From: Ralstonia pickettii
Lineage (GTDB): Bacteria; Pseudomonadota; Gammaproteobacteria; Burkholderiales; Burkholderiaceae
Direction: 5' to 3'
Assembly: GCF_001699815.1 (NCBI RefSeq)
Contig: NZ_MCGB01000097.1
Coordinates: 1 to 64,000, forward strand
DNA: 64,000 nt
Shown: piece by piece, positions 43,002 to 50,603 of the stretch
How the letters are laid out: the number at the start of each line of letters is the position of its first letter
Numbering within the stretch: position 1 is the first letter of the stretch
Made by a program: the position numbers and the translations under genes
Notes under the pieces: generated by a model
Told to the model about the DNA's origin: nothing
Seen by the model: only the letters and a program-made list of their open reading frames with translations
Database searches by the model: none

Positions 43002-44071
43002 ATCTCCAGAAAGCTCTGCAGTGGCTGAAGGGCAATCCTCTGCCATGGAAGCTCCGAAAACGCCTCTATGAACGTGCGTCAACGCATCTGGCGAACGACG
43101 TAACGCTAGAGCGCGTGCTTACCCGGTTCGGGGCCGGCTTGCTACGACGGCGAAAACGTCGCGCTGCTGCTGCAATCGATGCCGTGACACAAGGCGTCCG
43201 CAACGGCCAGACGCTGGCGGCGGCAATGGACTCGTCGCTCACCAATCTTGAGCGAACCGTGCTCGACGCTGGTGATCGAGCGGGCAAGCTTCCCGAGGCA
43301 ATGAAGCTCGTCATCGAGGTGCGCGAACTGGTGGATCGCATCTTTTGGAAGCTGATCCTCGGCTTCGCGCCGGCGCTTGTCTATGTCTACGCGCTCTACA
43401 AGGTACTCGGCTTTATCGGTGCCGACGTAGTGCCCGAGTTCGCAGGAATCTTGCCGGCCGAGAAGTGGACCGGATGGGCACGCGTCCTCTACCTGATGGG
43501 CGTGTTTGCACAAAGCGCGGCAATGCCTTTGGCGACGTACGGGCTGCTTACCTATGCGCTCTGGTGCGCATGGGCGTTACCGAACTGGGCTGGCCGTGGG
43601 AGGGCGTTCTTTGATCGATGGGTTTTTCCGTTCCCACTCTATCGGGAGATCGCAGGGTTCTCTTGGTTGCTGTCGTTTCTTGCTCTGCAGCGGGCGGGCA
43701 TCCCTGAAGTGGAATCGCTGGCCGCACAGGTGCGCACGGCATCGCCATGGTTGGCGTCGCGGCTGCTCGCCATTTCATCCGGCACACGCAATGGCTTTGA
43801 TCTTGCAACTTCCATGATGCGGACTGGGCACGACTTCCCTTCCGTGGATCTGATCGATGAGATCGGCGAGTACATGGGCAAAGCCGACTCGTCGGAAAAG
43901 CTGGCGAACGTGGCGCGAGAGAACGCGGCCTATGTCGAGCGAAAGGTGCTTGCGATCGGCGGTGGCATGGCGTTGACCCTGAGTCTTCTTGTGTACGCAG
44001 CCATGTTTGTCATGCAGTTTGGCTCAAACGCGCTTTCGTCGGCTCTCACGTCGTCGATGAGGCAGATGTAA
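42998..44071 (+). CDS. pilR: PilR-type inner-membrane platform protein (GspF/PilC family)
   Basis: A 357-residue protein with two T2SF cytosolic helical domains (~60-130, containing GQTLAAAMDSSLTNLERTVLDAGDRAGKLPEAM; and ~235-320, GIPEVESLAAQVRTASPWLASRLL...ATSMMRTGHDFPSVDLIDEIG). Three to four hydrophobic segments separate or follow them (LILGFAPALVYVYALYKVLG, SAAMPLATYGLLTYALWCAW, ALTLSLLVYAAMFVMQFG). It anchors the PilQ ATPase. Overlaps pilQ by four bases. Confidence 0.9.
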   Translation: MNLQKALQWLKGNPLPWKLRKRLYERASTHLANDVTLERVLTRFGAGLLRRRKRRAAAAIDAVTQGVRNGQTLAAAMDSSLTNLERTVLDAGDRAGKLPEAMKLVIEVRELVDRIFWKLILGFAPALVYVYALYKVLGFIGADVVPEFAGILPAEKWTGWARVLYLMGVFAQSAAMPLATYGLLTYALWCAWALPNWAGRGRAFFDRWVFPFPLYREIAGFSWLLSFLALQRAGIPEVESLAAQVRTASPWLASRLLAISSGTRNGFDLATSMMRTGHDFPSVDLIDEIGEYMGKADSSEKLANVARENAAYVERKVLAIGGGMALTLSLLVYAAMFVMQFGSNALSSALTSSMRQM

Positions 44072-44107
44072 ATCGTTGGACGTGGTTTTACTTTAGGAGA
44101 GGGTGAT

Positions 44108-44608
44108 ATGGAACGGATCATTGGGGCGCTCGTGGCGATCGCGCTGGCAATCCTCGCAGTGGGCAACACGCTCAGCAACAGCGGGCAGGCGAAGTCGGAT
44201 CAGAAGAGTGGTGGCGCGGCGACGGATATTGGCTACGTCATGACAAAGGCCCGAGCAGGGTTCGCGCAGAGCAATACCGGCTTTGCCAATTTTTCGAACG
44301 CGAACCTGGGCGGGCTTATTAACGGAGGCACCTTCCCTCCGACCATGGTCAAGAGCGGAGGCATTTTCGACAAGTGGGGCAATCCCATTACTTTGAGTTC
44401 GGCAAATAGTGGCACGAGCGGGGTGATCTCTTTTGGGGGTGGCGGGTCGCAAACAACTGACGAATGCACGTCCACCGTGACGAGTCTGTCAGGCTACGAC
44501 TTGTTGACGGTTGGCGGTCAGAGTTTTACACGCAGCAACATGCCTGACACGTCGCAGGCCGGCGCTGTTTGCTCCGCGACCGCAACGATTGTCGTGACGT
44601 TCCACTGA
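44108..44608 (+). CDS. pilS: Type IVb major pilin PilS-like, atypical leader
   Basis: A 166-residue protein with an N-terminal hydrophobic helix (MERIIGALVAIALAILAVGN), followed by a pilin-like alpha/beta region (DIGYVMTKARAGFAQSNTGF, NPITLSSANSGTSGV) and two late Cys residues likely to form the D-region disulfide. An AGGAGAGG site precedes the ATG. The usual class III prepilin leader and the Glu at mature position 5 are absent. Possible cleavage after Gly6 is speculative. No prepilin peptidase gene is seen in the window. Confidence 0.75.
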   Translation: MERIIGALVAIALAILAVGNTLSNSGQAKSDQKSGGAATDIGYVMTKARAGFAQSNTGFANFSNANLGGLINGGTFPPTMVKSGGIFDKWGNPITLSSANSGTSGVISFGGGGSQTTDECTSTVTSLSGYDLLTVGGQSFTRSNMPDTSQAGAVCSATATIVVTFH

Positions 44609-44630
44609 GCCCCAGCGAGTCAGCGTTTCG

Positions 44631-45107
44631 ATGGCATTCGCACTCCTTCCGCTCGCCGCAGTCATGCTGCTGTTCGGGCTTGGCATTCAAGCGTTCCAGC
44701 TCGCCGACAGTGTTCCTGGTGCCGGCCCCGCAGGCCAGATGGAGACGCGCTCGGTGGTGTCATCTCAGCAAGCTGCGATGTTTGGGACCGCATGTGTTAG
44801 CACAGCGATCGCGCAGCGTGGCGCAATCAGTCCAAACATGACCGTGACGCTACCGGCAGGTGTGTTGCTGCCTGCTGGTGCTGTTTGTATGACGACGGCG
44901 AATGGTAGCGGTCGCAACGTCTACGGGTACCTGCCAGCGGCACCTGGTGCAGCGGGAAAGTTACTCGCCGATGCGCAGGGCGGCAACAATTGGTTCGTCA
45001 TCCGGGCCGCAGGTGTGGCGGTGAGTTTGGCGGGCGGAAACACCATGTCAGTACCCACGACCATCCCCGTTAGCTCACTCCTCAATTGGGTTCAGACGTC
45101 TTCCTGA
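44631..45107 (+). CDS. PilM-like small pilus biogenesis protein
   Basis: A 158-residue protein with one N-terminal transmembrane helix (ALLPLAAVMLLFGLGIQAFQ) and a periplasmic remainder with the pattern VSSQQAAMFGTACVSTAIA and a conserved-looking NWFVIRAAG strand. It resembles R64 PilM in size and layout, though gene order differs (pilM precedes pilN in R64). Alternatively it is a minor pseudopilin. Located between pilS and pilV. Confidence 0.55.
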   Translation: MAFALLPLAAVMLLFGLGIQAFQLADSVPGAGPAGQMETRSVVSSQQAAMFGTACVSTAIAQRGAISPNMTVTLPAGVLLPAGAVCMTTANGSGRNVYGYLPAAPGAAGKLLADAQGGNNWFVIRAAGVAVSLAGGNTMSVPTTIPVSSLLNWVQTSS

Positions 45108-45119
45108 AGGCGACGCGCA

Positions 45120-46418
45120 ATGGATGCAATTCTCGGTTACATGATCGCCATCGCCCTGTCGTTGCTGAGCGTGGGGCAGTTCTACCAGTGGCAGGCGTCG
45201 GGCATGACAAACGTGCAGACTGCGGCCGCGGCAAGCCAGCAGGTGATCTACAACAAGGCCGCGGCTCAGTACGTTCAAGACAACGGGACATCGATCGCGG
45301 CGATTGCAACGCCTACCGTGCCGGTGACCATCACCACCGCAATGCTGATCAGCAGCGGTTACTTGCCGAACGGCTTTTCGACCACGAATGTTTTCGGACA
45401 GACATGGCAACTTCAGGTCCTGCAGCCCACCGCGGGGACGTTGCAGTCGGTCGTGCAATCGGTTGGCGGGAGGGCAATCGCGGACACTGTCCAGCTTGTT
45501 CAGATTGCCGCCCAAGCAGGGGCGCAGGGCGGATTCGTCCCCTATGCCGGCCAGAATGGTGACGCAACCATGACCCCCGCAAATGCTTACGGCGCATACG
45601 GGGCATGGAAGCTTCCGTTGACCAATTTCACCAATCCAGGCAGCGGTCACCTGGTGTCACTGCTTGCGTTCACAGGCGTGAGTGCGAACAACAGCTATCT
45701 GTACCGCGTTCAGGTTCCTGGCCATCCCGAGCTGAACAACATGCAGACCGACCTTGGTATGACCGATCAAGGGGGGGCGCTGCACAACATCAGTGGCGCA
45801 CAGCAGATCAGCTCACAAAGCTTGCAGGCTCTTTCCGGTGGTTCGCTTGCCGTGCCATCGATCACGACCGCAAACGGCAAAGTAGTCACTTGGGAGCAGG
45901 TGGGCGAGGGCGGTGTGCTAGGCCTGAAAGGATCGAACGGTACATCGATCTACCTTGAGAGCTTGAATGGCACGTTCCGTATCGTCAACAACCCTTGGAC
46001 ACAGTCCATATTCTCGGTCGACCAGTCCGGCGATGTGGTCGCGGCGGGAACGCAGAGGCTGGGTAACGTTGCTTCGCCCAACACGGCGTGTGCCCAAAAC
46101 GGAACACAGGCAGGCAATGCTGATGGCTCTGGCCAGCAATTAGTTTGTCTGTACAACGTGTGGAAACCAATTGGCGGGAGCTTGCAGCGCTTCGGGTATT
46201 ACACCGCGCAACATGGTTCTGGAATTCCGAGGCCGACTTGTCCGGCGGGCGGAACCCCGATGATCGTTGTGACCCCGGCGAACTTTGCGGTCGATCCGAC
46301 GACGGTCGTCAACTATGGAGCGTGGGGATCAGGCCCGTGGACTGTCTACATCATGGATGGATCAAATGCCGGCATCGGTGGCGCGACTGCCACTGTTGGG
46401 ACCTATTGCGGATACTAA
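45120..46418 (+). CDS. pilV: PilV-type minor pilin/tip adhesin (no shufflon)
   Basis: A 432-residue protein. After a hydrophobic N-terminus (MDAILGYMIAIALSLLSVGQ), residues ~60-110 (VPVTITTAMLISSGYLPNGF...FGQTWQLQV) closely follow the R64 PilV N-terminal region. A long Gly/Ser/Asn-rich middle carries repetitive beta-strand sequence, and the C-terminal ~75 residues contain Cys-Gly-Tyr-rich receptor-binding-like sequence (GYYTAQHGSG...GTYCGY). No inverted 19-bp shufflon repeats or rci recombinase follow, so the tip is probably fixed. The classic prepilin leader is missing, as in PilS. Confidence 0.8.
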   Translation: MDAILGYMIAIALSLLSVGQFYQWQASGMTNVQTAAAASQQVIYNKAAAQYVQDNGTSIAAIATPTVPVTITTAMLISSGYLPNGFSTTNVFGQTWQLQVLQPTAGTLQSVVQSVGGRAIADTVQLVQIAAQAGAQGGFVPYAGQNGDATMTPANAYGAYGAWKLPLTNFTNPGSGHLVSLLAFTGVSANNSYLYRVQVPGHPELNNMQTDLGMTDQGGALHNISGAQQISSQSLQALSGGSLAVPSITTANGKVVTWEQVGEGGVLGLKGSNGTSIYLESLNGTFRIVNNPWTQSIFSVDQSGDVVAAGTQRLGNVASPNTACAQNGTQAGNADGSGQQLVCLYNVWKPIGGSLQRFGYYTAQHGSGIPRPTCPAGGTPMIVVTPANFAVDPTTVVNYGAWGSGPWTVYIMDGSNAGIGGATATVGTYCGY

Positions 46419-46430
46419 TGGAGTCGTGAA

Positions 46431-47072
46431 ATGAGGATGCTACTTAGGGTCTTGTCGGTGATTGTGCTTCTGGCGGGATCCAGACTTGCAATGGCGAACC
46501 CTGTGCTTTGTTCACCGGGATACCAAGACTCGACTTGCCCGAGCCCTATCGCAAGGGGCCCAGTCCCGGCACCGCAGTGTTCGTCTGGCGCTGGATGGAC
46601 GACGACTTCAAGTCCCGTTTGGAAGGGTTCCTATTGGAGTGCGCCTGGCTGCAACTATCAGCCACCGCCTTCGTGTCCTTCGGGCTACTACGCTGCCAGT
46701 GGCCCTTCTTGGAATGGATCGAGCTGGGTAGGCCTGAACTGTCAGCCGACGGCACCTCCGCCCCCGCCGCCGCCTGCAGGTCACGTGTTGGTGGCAACGT
46801 ATACAACCAACAGCTGTGGCAACCTTGGGCCCTTTAATGGATACGCAGACGGAACGTATGACGCCAGCAACTCCGATTGGGGAGGGCAGACTTTCTCTGG
46901 TACTTGGGACCAGATGTATTACAACGGGGTAGCGTATATGAACTCGAACTATGCTCGTTACATTGCTCCAGCTTACATCTCCCAGCCTTCGGACCCAGCG
47001 ACGGCTACACAATATTTGTCGCGAGTGTTCTTTGTCTACAACCCGTGGGCATGCGGCGGCGGTGTTGGCTAA
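46431..47072 (+). CDS. Secreted Cys/Pro-rich protein after pilV
   Basis: A 213-residue protein with a signal peptide (LLRVLSVIVLLAGSRLAMA). The mature part has two imperfect repeats of the form CPSGYYAASGPSWNGSSWVG with paired Cys, a run of eight Pro near residue 110, and a Tyr/Asn/Gly-rich C-terminal domain ending WACGGG. It is unrecognised. Position as the last gene of the pilus operon, before a terminator, suggests a surface-exposed or pilus-associated adhesin. Confidence 0.6.
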   Translation: MRMLLRVLSVIVLLAGSRLAMANPVLCSPGYQDSTCPSPIARGPVPAPQCSSGAGWTTTSSPVWKGSYWSAPGCNYQPPPSCPSGYYAASGPSWNGSSWVGLNCQPTAPPPPPPPAGHVLVATYTTNSCGNLGPFNGYADGTYDASNSDWGGQTFSGTWDQMYYNGVAYMNSNYARYIAPAYISQPSDPATATQYLSRVFFVYNPWACGGGVG

Positions 47073-47132
47073 AGCAAAATGGCGTTTGTCCTGACCGCAG
47101 GCAAGTTATTGAGAGATCGGCGACACAAAGAA

Positions 47133-47166
47133 AAAGCCCCACGGTGACTGTGGGGCTTTCTTTTTG
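47133..47166 (+). terminator. Rho-independent terminator of the pil operon
   Basis: aaagccccac and gtggggcttt form a 10-bp stem with a 7-base loop; a T run continues after it. It lies between convergent genes and would also work on the minus strand because of the A run on its left side. Confidence 0.9.
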
Positions 47167-47179
47167 ATGGCTAGACTGT

Positions 47180-48163
47180 TTAGCCCACCACGTTGCCGGT
47201 CGTGAATGTGAAGCTGCGCGTGAACGGCGTGCCGTTGATCGTACCGGACAGGTTCACCGTGTACGGCGTGTTCGGTTGCAGCGGTGCGGTCGGGTAGGCG
47301 ACGGCTTCGAACGCGGGGACCAACTTGTTCGGATCAGTTGACGAGTTGAGCAGTTGCAACGTCACCGTGTGCGAGGCGTTGTCGGTCATCGTGCCGGAAG
47401 TCAGCACAACGGTGTCGCTCGGGTTGGCCGCAACCGCGACAGGAATGCCCCACGAACCGCTGGTGTTCGGCGGCGCCGGCGTTTCACCGTTCGACGAGTA
47501 GGCCACACCGGTGGTGCCTTGGCACGGGAAGGTCAAGGGCATGTTGCCCGGCATCGTCTTAGGCGCATCGAAGCTCATCGAGGCGCGCACGTCGGGGAAA
47601 CCGTTGAACAGCGTCTTGGAGACGCCGATGCCAACAATGCTCGACGGCCACACGCCCGCAGCGATGTGGTAGACGCCGGACAGCCAGCCGATAATGTGTT
47701 GCTGACCGTATTGGGCGTCGGTCAATGTCGCATTGGTGTAGTAGCCCCCGCTCACGCCGCCGACGTACTGATTGGGGAAGCCAGCCGCCACCGCGCGATC
47801 CTGATAGGTGACACCGGTGAAGCCAGTTTTGCCCGCCGTCTCGCTATCCGCAACTACGCCATTCGTGCTCATGTAGGCAGCGTGTGCTTGGGCGGCAGTG
47901 TCCAGCACAGTGTTTTCGGACAGTGCCGGAAAGCCACACTGCGTACGGTACTGGTTCAGCGTGTTGAACGCTGCCAGTTGTGCGCTCGTGCTGCCGTACT
48001 GCGGTGTCGTCTGGGTGCCGGTGACAGTCTGTGCCGGCGGAGTCGTAGTGCCGCCGGTCGAACCGCCAGTCGTGGACGTGCCACCGTCACCGCCACCGCC
48101 GCATGCGGTCAGTGCGAGAGTCGATGCAGCAGCAATTGCGAGGAGAGAGAGTTTGTTCGTCAT
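47180..48163 (-). CDS. CAP-domain (SCP/PR-1-like) lipoprotein
   Basis: A 327-residue lipoprotein with lipobox LALTACG, then a Gly/Ser/Thr linker. Residues ~60-200 form a CAP domain: AFNTLNQYRTQCGFPALSEN, AAQAHAAYMSTNG and HIIGWLSGVYHIAAGVWPSS. The C-terminal ~100 residues are beta-rich (immunoglobulin-like) with NPSDTVVLTSG and NTPYTVNLSGTING. CAP proteins have varied extracellular roles; on conjugative plasmids some influence surface contact. It is monocistronic. Confidence 0.8.
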   Translation of the reverse strand: MTNKLSLLAIAAASTLALTACGGGGDGGTSTTGGSTGGTTTPPAQTVTGTQTTPQYGSTSAQLAAFNTLNQYRTQCGFPALSENTVLDTAAQAHAAYMSTNGVVADSETAGKTGFTGVTYQDRAVAAGFPNQYVGGVSGGYYTNATLTDAQYGQQHIIGWLSGVYHIAAGVWPSSIVGIGVSKTLFNGFPDVRASMSFDAPKTMPGNMPLTFPCQGTTGVAYSSNGETPAPPNTSGSWGIPVAVAANPSDTVVLTSGTMTDNASHTVTLQLLNSSTDPNKLVPAFEAVAYPTAPLQPNTPYTVNLSGTINGTPFTRSFTFTTGNVVG

Positions 48164-48311
48164 TGATTTTCTCCGGTGATTTTGAGGTCGGTGATCGATA
48201 TGCGACCACTTGATTTAATCGTAGCGTGCGGCTCAAGAAGTCAAGGATGCACTCCAGGTACTTCAGATGCCGCGCTCAACGTGTGCGGGGGCGGTCGGCA
48301 GCAACGCGTTG

Positions 48312-48755
48312 CTACTTGACCTTGTGCAGTTCCACGGGCCCGAGCATCGAAACGAGCAGATACCCCGTCGTCGTTGGGAAGTCCTTGTTGCTCCAGTTCG
48401 AAGGGACATGGACGAGCGCAAAGTCCTTCGTGGATATCCCGCTGACTGATTCACTAACGGCGCGGCCGAAGAGCGCTTGAGCTTGCTCTTTGGTCAGATC
48501 ATTGACCGGGCCCTGGATGGCTCGCCAATTGCCGTTGTGGAACTCCTGAACGGCGAGTTTGCCGTCTGCCTTCTCGATCCGAAGCGTTGGCTCGAGCCCG
48601 TTCTTTCCCTGGACGGAGTATTCGCCGACGATGTCGCTCGTCGACGAGCCACATGCCGTGATGATGGCGGTGGCGGCGATGGCCAGCAGGAGCTTTGCCT
48701 TCTTGCGCACGGTTGCGGTAAACGCCGGGATGTCGAACTTGCAGAATGTGGTCAT
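48312..48755 (-). CDS. Small lipoprotein
   Basis: A 147-residue protein starting MTTFCKFDIPAFTAT with a late signal sequence and lipobox (LLAIAATAIITACG, Cys near residue 35). The mature domain has VGEYSVQGKNGLEPTLRIEK and a C-terminal GYLLVSMLGPVELHKV, reminiscent of small beta-sandwich lipoproteins. The N-terminal extension before the hydrophobic core is long, so a later start is possible. Function unknown; could serve entry exclusion or as a VirB7 substitute, without direct support. Confidence 0.6.
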   Translation of the reverse strand: MTTFCKFDIPAFTATVRKKAKLLLAIAATAIITACGSSTSDIVGEYSVQGKNGLEPTLRIEKADGKLAVQEFHNGNWRAIQGPVNDLTKEQAQALFGRAVSESVSGISTKDFALVHVPSNWSNKDFPTTTGYLLVSMLGPVELHKVK

Positions 48756-48865
48756 GTGATTGTGGGCTGTGAGTTGTGTCGGCTGGGGCCGTCGTGCTGA
48801 TCGTGGTGAATGCATTATGGGTAAGCGCGCTTTCTCGCTTGCCGGTGCCGAAGAGTTGCGCGCTC

Positions 48866-49225
48866 CTAGCACCCCTCTGCCGAGAAATAGAGCGTCTTGC
48901 CGCAGGTCTTGCAAAAATGGGCGCGTGTGCCGGGCGCACGTCGAAGCGCGTGCACGCTGAGATGCTTGGACGAGCAGCGATCACACGTGATCGTGCCAGC
49001 GTCAGATACCAACCCCGGATGCTTCTTTCGATACCAGAAAAACGTATGTGTTCGAAACCGGTAGAGCCGGTACCAGCGCGGTGCGAAGAAGATCATGAGC
49101 GCGAGACCGAGGACCAGCGCAGGAGCGGTGCCGGCGTGCGATTTCCCGACTAGGGACGCGCCAGTCAGTGCGGTACCAAACAGCGATGCGGTACCAGAAA
49201 CGAAGCGGGAAGCAAGATGGCGCAT
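48866..49225 (-). CDS. Membrane-anchored zinc-ribbon protein
   Basis: A 119-residue protein starting MRHLASRFVSGTASLFG at 49225. One or two hydrophobic stretches (residues ~13-48, ending APALVLGLALMIFF) are followed by a basic segment and a zinc ribbon of two Cys pairs (CDRCSSKHLS and CKTCGKTL). Longer frames upstream are Arg/Pro-rich and not credible. It lies between the small lipoprotein and the FlhC-like fusion gene on the same strand. Function unknown. Confidence 0.6.
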   Translation of the reverse strand: MRHLASRFVSGTASLFGTALTGASLVGKSHAGTAPALVLGLALMIFFAPRWYRLYRFRTHTFFWYRKKHPGLVSDAGTITCDRCSSKHLSVHALRRAPGTRAHFCKTCGKTLYFSAEGC

Positions 49226-49371
49226 ATCGTTGTCCTTTGTGGATGGGGAGGCACCCGCCGCCAGTCGTGACGCCGCGGCAGAGGCTTCTACGTCTTGAGC
49301 GTACGCCGAGAGAATCAGAGTCAAGCTCGGGCGGCATCGCCAGCCCATCCACCATTCGGGGCCCGATCCAG

Positions 49372-50553
49372 CTATGCGAGTTGTTTGCGCGGTTTGCCCT
49401 TGCGTGGCGCCGTCAACGCACCTGTGCATGACGGGCAATAGAAGGACGCCGCCAGTTCGATTTTTGGCGTGGTATTGCACGTCAGATAGTGCGTGGAACA
49501 GGTGCGGCAACTGGACATGGACAAATCGCTGCCGGTGGACACTGATCGGGCCAAATGGAACGCCCGGTCCGGGGTCAGCCGCGCGGCATCGCCGAACAGA
49601 CGCCCGACGGTGTCGAGTGCGGTGATGAACGCCTCTGGCTCGTTCGCACGTGCGGCAAGGGCGCTCCAGTACAGCCAAATCAGCGTCGTCGACTGAATGC
49701 GGCTCGACACCGACTCCACGTACCAGGATGACGAGGAGGGCATCAGGCCGCAGGGAGACGATTCGCCGTGGATTTGTCGATAGAGAGCGCGCGCCGTAGC
49801 CGCGGTGCCAGGGAACATCGAGGCCACGCTGGATGCGCGGCAACGCAGGCCAATGAGCGCCTCGGTATAGCGTTCCATCTGCGCGCGGCCGACGCGGAAA
49901 TTTCCCCAGCGTTCACGTTGCAGGGGCCGCGGGGCACGTGAGTCGCCGGCGTTCATCACGTGGTGGCAGATCGTCTCTTCCGAGATGAGGTTGGCCGAAT
50001 ACTCAAGCCAGAACATCGGATTCTCAAAACGCCAACGGAACATCGGGAAGTTGGCGCCGAAGATGGCAAGCTCCAGCTCGTGCTGAGACACGGTCACGAG
50101 ATAGTCAGCCAGGTCTTGCGGCATGCCCAGCAGTTGAGCGGCAACGGGCGTGGAGTGGAGTAGGTCGACTACCATCCAGACGTAATCCTTGTTCTGGTGG
50201 AACAAGCTCATCTTCAGGCTGGGATCAAGGTTGCCGAATTCCGCCTTCACCTTGTCAATGGCCAGGGTTGGTGTCGTCTTCTTGATGAGGCTGCGCCAAT
50301 CTTCGACGTTCTTGAACATCGGTGTCACGACCAGGAACGGTGTTCCCATCAACTGCCGCTGCCCTGCAGCGTTCTGCGCGAGCATGGCCAGCTCTTCCGG
50401 CCGCACTCCAAATACTGGCGCCACTTCCCGGTGCCGAAGCATGCAGGTGCCCATGAAATCCGCAAGCTGGTAGTTGATGGAACGGATCCGGTCGGTAATC
50501 CGGTCGGGAAGGATGAGCGAGTCTTTGGCAGAAAGAGCAGTCGAACGAGTCAT
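49372..50553 (-). CDS. FlhD-FlhD-FlhC-like fusion transcriptional activator
   Basis: A 393-residue protein. Residues ~228-380 align by eye with FlhC: an LGxR helix region, then LYRQIHGESSPCGLMPSSSSWYV (FlhC has a GMLPFSTDWF equivalent), and the Zn-binding pairs C349/C352 and C373/C376 within SSCRTCSTHYLT...SFYCPSC. Residues ~22-86 and ~118-182 each resemble FlhD (IRSINYQL...VFGVRPEEL...; DYVWMVVDLL...LLGMPQDLADYL...FRWRFEN). If so, both subunits of the FlhD4C2 activator are fused. SetDC and AcaDC of conjugative elements are relatives; regulation of transfer is the likely role. Downstream of the coiled-coil gene on the same strand. Confidence 0.65.
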   Translation of the reverse strand: MTRSTALSAKDSLILPDRITDRIRSINYQLADFMGTCMLRHREVAPVFGVRPEELAMLAQNAAGQRQLMGTPFLVVTPMFKNVEDWRSLIKKTTPTLAIDKVKAEFGNLDPSLKMSLFHQNKDYVWMVVDLLHSTPVAAQLLGMPQDLADYLVTVSQHELELAIFGANFPMFRWRFENPMFWLEYSANLISEETICHHVMNAGDSRAPRPLQRERWGNFRVGRAQMERYTEALIGLRCRASSVASMFPGTAATARALYRQIHGESSPCGLMPSSSSWYVESVSSRIQSTTLIWLYWSALAARANEPEAFITALDTVGRLFGDAARLTPDRAFHLARSVSTGSDLSMSSCRTCSTHYLTCNTTPKIELAASFYCPSCTGALTAPRKGKPRKQLA

Positions 50554-50603
50554 GGCGAGAGAGTCAGTTGTTGTTTTTGGGACCGGCGCTTGAATCAGGC
50601 GGT

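Noticed and set aside
45120-47072. A PilV shufflon
   Set aside because: No inverted recombination repeats, no alternative C-terminal cassettes and no rci-type recombinase follow pilV; the recombinases at 10 and 59 kb are far away.
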